Assembly: GCA_900660155.1 (NCBI GenBank)
Contig: CABFPE010000567.1
Location: 448,189-512,188 of the forward strand
Length of the DNA stretch: 64,000 nucleotides
Direction: 5' to 3'
From: Hofstenia miamia
Taxonomy: Eukaryota > Xenacoelomorpha > Acoela > Hofsteniidae
The translations under genes and the position numbers were made by a program. Below are positions 61,215 through 64,000 of this stretch, in pieces. The notes below the pieces were generated by a model. It was not told the origin of the DNA and searched no databases. It saw only the letters and a list, made by a program, of their open reading frames with translations. The stretch's first letter is position 1; every line of letters starts with the position of its first letter.

Positions 61215-62177
61215 CTAAAAATTCTCATTAAATAGCAATTCCAGAGCTTCTTCAAGATTATTAGATGTAGCGATCAACGCTCGTCTCCCACGATCTTCTT
61301 GTATTCCAAGTTCAACTAACTGCTGTAAAGCATCGTCATCTACTGCTACCGAAGGGGCTTGTGTTGGCGCCCGTGGAGGGCTCGAAATAACATTTGAAAG
61401 AGCTTCTGATAACATAGTGCTTGTAATAATCGGAGAAGAAGTTGCTGGGCCTGAACTGCTAGCTGCAGCTCTGTTCGAATTATTTGTTTGTTGACCTTGA
61501 CCTAAAAGATCCATAAGCATTCTATTGTACATCTCAGAGTTAGGTTGCGGTTCTGATGCAGTATCTGTTTCTTCTTCACTATCGCCAGCGGCCAAATCAG
61601 AAAAAAATGGAAAAGAAGGAAGTGGTGACGTGTCTTTAATCGTTGATAAAATATATTGTGCGCCTTTAATTGTTGCTGGATGCTCATCTGCAAGCAACTT
61701 GGCATTTTCAACAGTAACAATGTTCGACATTAGACATACATCCTTTAAGACTTTAATTGAGTACAGGTCGTTGGAGATTCCTGGCACAGAATCCATTAAA
61801 CTTTTAAAAGAAGCACGGCAAGATACGAGTTTTTTTATTTTGAAGAATAATTGTGGCCTTTTCAAAAGATCCTGCAACTTTTTTGTAACATTAATTGCAG
61901 TTGAATGATCAACTCGCTCTGTTTTTTCAGTCGTGGAGACATGACGACTCCAAGCGTACAGAGTGCAGGTATCACACGTCTTAAACGTCTCCTCTTCGTG
62001 AAGAATCTTTCCACAGAGTACCAAAACATCATGCGATAAGTTGTACTGATCACGGAGAAGTTTTGAAATCTGAGAGACTTGACTTCCGTTAATCGACTTT
62101 GAGTTTAAAGTTACTCGGGATGTTGGGGAAATGACAAACACTTGATGTTCATCCTCCATAACACTAAATAATTTCAA
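61215..62177 (-). CDS. UBL7: UBL7, ubiquitin-like protein 7 (UBL and UBA domains)
   Basis: UBL7 belongs to the UBL-UBA ubiquitin receptor or shuttle class. It is a single exon of 320 aa from ATG 62177, or 314 aa from ATG 62159 (human 380). Residues about 10-75 form a ubiquitin-like domain with LSHDVLVLCGKILHEEETF (human DLIYCGRKLKDDQTL). Middle blocks VPGISNDLYSIKVLKD and ADEHPATIKGAQYIL match human PGLSSDPIALGVLQD and VPAHPALVNAIVLVL. A Ser/Ala/Pro-rich linker leads to a C-terminal UBA domain with QQLVELGIQEDRGRRALIAT and NNLEEALELLFNENF. A minus-strand tttag acceptor-like site lies 4 nt before the second ATG, which favours the 314-aa form. Confidence 0.92.
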   Translation of the reverse strand: MKLFSVMEDEHQVFVISPTSRVTLNSKSINGSQVSQISKLLRDQYNLSHDVLVLCGKILHEEETFKTCDTCTLYAWSRHVSTTEKTERVDHSTAINVTKKLQDLLKRPQLFFKIKKLVSCRASFKSLMDSVPGISNDLYSIKVLKDVCLMSNIVTVENAKLLADEHPATIKGAQYILSTIKDTSPLPSFPFFSDLAAGDSEEETDTASEPQPNSEMYNRMLMDLLGQGQQTNNSNRAAASSSGPATSSPIITSTMLSEALSNVISSPPRAPTQAPSVAVDDDALQQLVELGIQEDRGRRALIATSNNLEEALELLFNENF

Positions 62178-62615
62178 TTCTATTAAACATTTTCAACAAC
62201 CGTTGGAAATAGAATAATTAATACAATTAATTCATATGATTTATCTAAAATAATGATTCACAACATTGCTAATGGGTTTCAATTAATCAAAGGATAGGGA
62301 TCATAACGAGGCCTAACGATACAACTGAAGTTAAAAAAGATGAACTGAAACAGTTTGCGGTTTTGGTTTACGATGTTTTGAATAAGGGTTGGAGTATTAT
62401 TCGTTTTACCAAGACAAATTGAACAAATAAAATTTTACGAATATTATTTACAATATAAATAAATCTATATCACAGTGCATAAAAACAATTTATTTTATAA
62501 AAGTGCAATCAGTTACACATAGTCTACAAAATTCAATTTATCTTACTAGAAATGACATTATCAGATTTAAATCTTAGATGCATAGCTGGCTTGCAAATAG
62601 TGTATTGCCAAAAGC
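62178..62615. other. PIGQ-UBL7 spacer (438 bp)
   Basis: 3' flank of PIGQ and leader of UBL7; no other feature seen. Confidence 0.4.
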
Positions 62616-63251
62616 TTAAATATTTTTAATAAATTGCGAGTACTGTTGCACCTGATTGTGAAATGCGCGGTTTCTTAACCTAAGATTGAACACTTTGAAA
62701 GTTTGAGTTGATTGGTTTGAAATTTCGGAGAAAATCACATCTATATCATGTGCAACGTTTTTTGAGGAACACAAATGGAATTTTGCGATTAACGAATAAA
62801 ATGGAATGTAATCGTAAAATTGAATAAGTAGCCAAACAGTCTTTCGTGTTAAGAAAATTGCCAGGTAAAAAGCGGCAAAAACACAATTGAACACTGCGAT
62901 CGTTGGCAAGAGGAAGAGTGTGATTGTAAACAAAAGAGCGCCGAGAATGTAATGTTCTACATCGAAAATACATGTATCAGTACGTTGACGAAGCGGATTG
63001 CATTTGCGTCCACGGAAAAGGCGGAGAAGTGCCTGTAAAATTTTAAAGGCGTATTTCAGAAGATACTCCGAATACTTGAAAAAGCAATAAATATGAAAGA
63101 ACATAAGAATAATTATATCAAGCAAAGCAGCGAACAAGCAAGTTACGCCGCTGAGTGCAGCAGGGAGCAGAATCCAGCCGCCGAGGAGTGCAATTTGCAT
63201 TACTTTGATCCAAACCAGCCACGCGTGAATGTGGTATGCGAAAATTCTACT
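62616..63251 (-). CDS. PIGQ: PIGQ/GPI1, C-terminal exon (gene continues upstream)
   Basis: PIGQ is a subunit of the ER-membrane GPI-N-acetylglucosaminyltransferase complex, which starts GPI-anchor synthesis. This exon opens at an acceptor (aaatttag, 63252-63254) and runs 212 codons to a stop. It carries the GPI1 signature: HIYCFFKYSEYLL, LLRLFRGRKCNPLRQRTDTC then FDVEHYILGALLFTITLFLL (human [20 protein letters not shown] and [20 protein letters not shown]), followed by YDYIPFYSLIAKFHL. Three or four hydrophobic membrane segments are evident. Upstream exons are not found in the remaining 750 bp and must lie beyond the window. Confidence 0.92.
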   Translation of the reverse strand, partial: SRIFAYHIHAWLVWIKVMQIALLGGWILLPAALSGVTCLFAALLDIIILMFFHIYCFFKYSEYLLKYAFKILQALLRLFRGRKCNPLRQRTDTCIFDVEHYILGALLFTITLFLLPTIAVFNCVFAAFYLAIFLTRKTVWLLIQFYDYIPFYSLIAKFHLCSSKNVAHDIDVIFSEISNQSTQTFKVFNLRLRNRAFHNQVQQYSQFIKNI

Positions 63252-63327
63252 CTAAATTTAAGAGAGTTAGTTAATTAATCAAGTTAGATAATTTCAAAAA
63301 TTATTAAAAAGTCGACATTCGAATATC

Positions 63328-63458
63328 AGTTTTTCATTGACTTTTTTTAAATCGCTATAACTTTGTAACTCTTGACCCTACCTGCATAATATTTGGGCAA
63401 AAGTTGCAGAACAAGTCGAAAAAAGGGGTCAAATCGCCCCCAAGTGAAATAGGGTTAA
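63328..63458 (-). repeat. TTAA-ended dispersed repeat (copy B)
   Basis: Read on the minus strand it starts TTAACCCTATTTCACTTG with GGGGCGATTTGACCCC. It continues with AGGGTCAAGAGTTACAAAG and GTCAATGAAAAACTGA, matching copy A at 16830-17025 block by block. It is about 65 bp shorter inside. It lies in the intron upstream of the PIGQ exon. Confidence 0.6.
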
Positions 63459-64000
63459 TGACAAGTGCTACACTTCTTAGATAATTTCTGATAAGCAACT
63501 AAACAACAGTCCAATCACCCAAGTGAAAAACAGGTTAAAATTATAATGAAAATTTACGAGGCAAAAATTCATTGCGAATTGTGTTTTGCGGCTTTGGCCG
63601 CGGAAAGGTTGTGCCCCTACCGCCGCAGCCGGACACGGCTTCAATTTGCAAATCCGGATTTTTAGAGCCCGTAAGTAAGCCTTACTTTTGCTTTGATTTT
63701 CAAACTGAATTAAACAGGGTTTTTACAATGAACAATGAGTTTTATTGAAAGTGAGTGTGCGTCCAGATAAATATAATAATATTTTGAAGCCTGGAACGAC
63801 TTCAATGTTTGCGACCACAGCTTCAAATAAAAATTATTGGTTGCGATCAGCAAAGTGCCGGCCGAAAGATATGAATAAGTCAGGTCAGGAGCCGTTTCTT
63901 CGCAATTATATTTAATAAATGGCAATAGTTAATAAAAAATGGTTTCTGTAAATTAAAAGTTAAATGTGGATGTCGGCATGGTGTATGATAGATCAAAGAG
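63459..64000. other. PIGQ intron, right edge of window
   Basis: It includes a local GC-rich stretch at about 63585-63660 (ccgcggaaagg, ccgccgcagccgg) not explained by any reading frame I recognise. Confidence 0.35.

Noticed and set aside
1-64000. CRISPR arrays, rRNA genes, prokaryotic-type operons or horizontally transferred bacterial genes
   Set aside because: No spaced identical repeats or rRNA were seen, and GatA and MnmE are clearly the nuclear mitochondrial versions (QRSL1-like sequence; introns in GTPBP3).

Overview
The window is nuclear DNA of an invertebrate animal. It is AT-rich, has spliceosomal GT-AG introns, animal orthologues of nuclear-encoded mitochondrial proteins, many (TA)n tracts and a wide range of decayed transposable elements. 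I cannot assign the phylum. There are three runs of N (19441-19552, 30684-30704, 60656-60825).

The right part (about 36-63.3 kb) is gene-dense. Every gene I can recognise in the window lies on the minus strand. In transcription order they are PIGQ (3' part only), UBL7, an unrecognised 340-aa two-exon gene, MRPS25 (mS25), DAP3 (mS29), MRPS14 (uS14m), QRSL1 (GatA), GTPBP3 (MnmE) and PAAF1. I rebuilt the multi-exon genes by hand from splice sites, reading phase and similarity to the human proteins as I remember them. Every junction keeps phase, and the predicted proteins have near-normal family lengths: PAAF1 395 aa, GTPBP3 470, DAP3 374, MRPS25 193, QRSL1 467, MRPS14 116, UBL7 314-320. Five consecutive genes (MRPS25 to GTPBP3) all serve mitochondrial translation: three small-subunit ribosomal proteins, the amidase subunit of the Gln-tRNA amidotransferase and a tRNA-modification GTPase. 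Gaps between genes run from 225 bp to about 2.1 kb. In three genes a 3' splice-acceptor-like sequence sits 0-4 nt before the ATG. This array is the most interesting feature of the window.

The left part (about 1-35.5 kb) is a transposon graveyard. Part of it lies inside PAAF1, whose six exons stretch over 18 kb with introns of 10.6 and 5.2 kb full of element relics. The clearest element is a 3.45-kb P-superfamily element (8267-11719) with about 70-bp inverted ends and a perfect 8-bp target duplication. It carries two THAP-domain starts pointing away from each other. Others are a hAT element (27262-28615) and a hAT MITE (2824-3488), both with 7/8 target duplications, a mariner-like element (25015-26228), a pogo-type MITE (38991-39598), piggyBac, MULE, hAT and Tc1/mariner fragments, several LINE relics and Penelope-like fragments with GIY-YIG ends. 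I saw no LTR retrotransposon, CRISPR array, rRNA gene or convincing tRNA gene.
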